In this document: piece after piece, positions 6,100-6,896 of the stretch
How the letters are laid out: every line of letters starts with the position of its first letter
How positions within the stretch are numbered: position 1 is the stretch's first letter
From: Lysobacteraceae bacterium
Lineage (GTDB): Bacteria > Pseudomonadota > Gammaproteobacteria > Xanthomonadales > Xanthomonadaceae
NCBI GenBank assembly: GCA_003449195.1
Contig: DMID01000112.1
Span: 1 to 6,896 of the forward strand
Reading direction: 5' to 3'
DNA length: 6,896 bases
Made by a program: the position numbers and the translations under genes
The notes under the pieces: model-generated
Told to the model about the DNA's origin: nothing
Database searches by the model: none
The model's input: the letters and a program-made list of their open reading frames with translations, nothing else

Positions 6100-6136
6100 G
6101 ACGCTAATACTATACCATTCGGTTCGATATTTGTAG
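6100..6136. promoter_or_regulatory. AT-rich promoter/operator island between the repressor and the efflux adaptor
   Basis: The 94-bp divergent gap holds one clearly AT-rich stretch, TAATACTATACC (6105-6116) through GATATTTGTAG (6126-6136), in otherwise very GC-rich DNA. On the minus strand TATAGT (6114 to 6109), or the overlapping TAGTAT, is a good -10 for the repressor. On the plus strand the weaker TATTTG (6128-6133) could serve the adaptor gene. An ACC-ATTC-GGT inverted repeat (6114-6123) forms the core of a poor dyad; outer arms match weakly. This is the expected place for repressor binding, but the exact operator cannot be assigned. Confidence 0.5.
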
Positions 6137-6193
6137 CGCGCCGCCGGCCGCCGCCGGCTTCCCCGCACCCCAGACGCAAGGCCCGCATCGCCC

Positions 6194-6896
6194 ATGAACC
6201 TTCTGCCCTGCCGGATGTTCCCGCCGCGTTTTTCCGCCGTGCTGGCATTGGCCCTGCTTGCCGCATGCGGCAAGGCGCCGGAGGCGCCGGCGCCTGTCCG
6301 GCCGGTGCTGGTGGTGCACCCGCTGCCGGTGCGCGATGCCGGCTTGCTGGCCTTCCCGGGTGAAGTGAAGGCACGGCACGAAAGCCCGCTGTCGTTCCGG
6401 GTGGGCGGGAAGCTGGTGGAACGCAAGGCGGATGTCGGTGACCGGGTCGGCAAGGGGGACGTGCTGGCGGTGGTCGATCCGGGTGACCTGTCCTTGCAGG
6501 CGCAGGCCGCAAAGGCGCAACTGGCAGCGGCCGATGCCGATTTGGTCCGGGCCAAGGGCGATCTGGCGCGTTATGCAAAGCTGGTGGACCAGCAACTGAT
6601 CAGCCGCTCGGCCTACGACGCGCAGCTGGCAGCGTGGAAAGCGGCCGAGGGGCAGGCGCATGCCGCCCGGGCGCAGGCCGAGGTGGCGGGCAATCAGGCC
6701 GGTTACACCCAACTGCGCGCGCCCGCCGACGGCGCCATCGCATCGCGTCAGGTGGAAACCGGGCAGGTGGTGGCCGCCGGGCAGACCGTTTTCACGCTGG
6801 CGGCCGATGGCGAGCGCGAAGTGGCCATCGACCTGCCGGAAAGCCGCATCGACGAATTCCGCGCCGGCCAGCCGGTGCAGGTGGAACTGTGGAGCA
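6194..6896 (+). CDS. RND efflux periplasmic adaptor (membrane fusion) lipoprotein, N-terminal part
   Basis: Links an inner-membrane RND pump to an outer membrane channel of TolC type, acting in the periplasm. The window holds 234 codons of a protein that is usually about 350-390 aa. The lipoprotein signal is at 1-25 with lipobox LAAC and Cys25. The first beta-barrel strand is LLAFPGEVKARHESPLSFRV (51-70). The lipoyl half-motif GGKLVERKADVGDRVGKGDVL runs 71-91. The alpha-hairpin is at about 97-168, Ala/Gln-rich with LARYAKLVDQQLISRSAYDA (124-143). The second lipoyl half is YTQLRAPADGAIASRQVETG (171-190), then the beta-barrel resumes with VAIDLPE (210-216). ATG 6194 is chosen as the first start giving a full signal peptide; AAGG at 6179-6182 is rather far. 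A second ATG at 6215 is a possible alternative. The RND pump gene is expected immediately beyond the right edge. Probably repressed by the divergent TetR protein. Confidence 0.93.
   Translation, partial: MNLLPCRMFPPRFSAVLALALLAACGKAPEAPAPVRPVLVVHPLPVRDAGLLAFPGEVKARHESPLSFRVGGKLVERKADVGDRVGKGDVLAVVDPGDLSLQAQAAKAQLAAADADLVRAKGDLARYAKLVDQQLISRSAYDAQLAAWKAAEGQAHAARAQAEVAGNQAGYTQLRAPADGAIASRQVETGQVVAAGQTVFTLAADGEREVAIDLPESRIDEFRAGQPVQVELWS

Noticed and set aside
4591..6363. Plus-strand open frame of 590 codons spanning several genes
   Set aside because: Runs antisense through the pcm-like and TetR genes and then out of frame into the adaptor; stop-free only because of high GC.
6100..6555. Upstream extension of the TetR-family frame
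   Set aside because: It overlaps the adaptor gene in antisense and the divergent promoter region; the TetR domain begins properly after ATG 6099.
1..6896. Mobile element, phage, CRISPR, toxin-antitoxin or biosynthetic cluster
   Set aside because: No transposase, integrase, terminal repeats, repeat-spacer pattern, toxin pair or cluster enzymes are seen; base composition is even and all genes are typical chromosomal ones.

Overview
The window reads as an ordinary chromosomal segment of a high-GC gammaproteobacterium. It is most likely a member of the Xanthomonadaceae (Lysobacter, Luteimonas, Stenotrophomonas or Xanthomonas type). I base this on protein flavour and on the gene set acyl-CoA dehydrogenase, lipoprotein, waaA, tolC, pcm-like, RND efflux. 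This placement comes from recognition of families, not from a database search. Codon use and GC look uniform throughout. I see no transposase, integrase, phage gene, CRISPR array, tRNA or rRNA.

Layout from left to right. (1) Positions 1-790, minus strand: the N-terminal 263 codons of a long-type acyl-CoA dehydrogenase running off the left edge, with a small outer-membrane-type lipoprotein gene (825-1301, minus) 34 bp upstream of it in transcription order. (2) Positions 1302-1522: a divergent intergenic region of 221 bp. (3) Positions 1523-3160, plus strand: a small DUF2188-like protein (88 aa) followed after 36 bp by waaA/kdtA, the Kdo transferase of lipopolysaccharide synthesis. (4) Positions 3161-3247: a convergent junction with a strong bidirectional terminator hairpin and a second palindrome. 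(5) Positions 3248-5298, minus strand: a TolC-family outer membrane channel and, 26 bp upstream of it, a protein-L-isoaspartate O-methyltransferase-like gene, probably one operon (pcm-like then tolC). (6) Positions 5431-6099, minus strand: a TetR-family repressor. (7) Positions 6194-6896, plus strand: the first 234 codons of a lipoprotein RND efflux adaptor (membrane fusion protein), running off the right edge and divergent from the repressor.

Functionally most of the segment concerns the envelope: LPS inner core (WaaA), an outer membrane export duct (TolC), a periplasmic efflux adaptor with its likely local repressor, and an outer-membrane-sorted lipoprotein. The TetR/adaptor pair is a classic divergent efflux module; its inner-membrane RND pump should lie just to the right. 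TolC sits in a separate operon and could serve this pump and others. The methyltransferase and the acyl-CoA dehydrogenase are metabolic or housekeeping neighbours.

I do not find a clearly novel system. The points worth a second look are modest: signs of leaderless starts for the repressor and waaA, alternative hairpins at the small-gene/waaA junction, a non-canonical active-site loop in the methyltransferase, a recent-looking 15-bp in-frame tandem duplication, and the uncharacterised lipoprotein and DUF2188-like genes.
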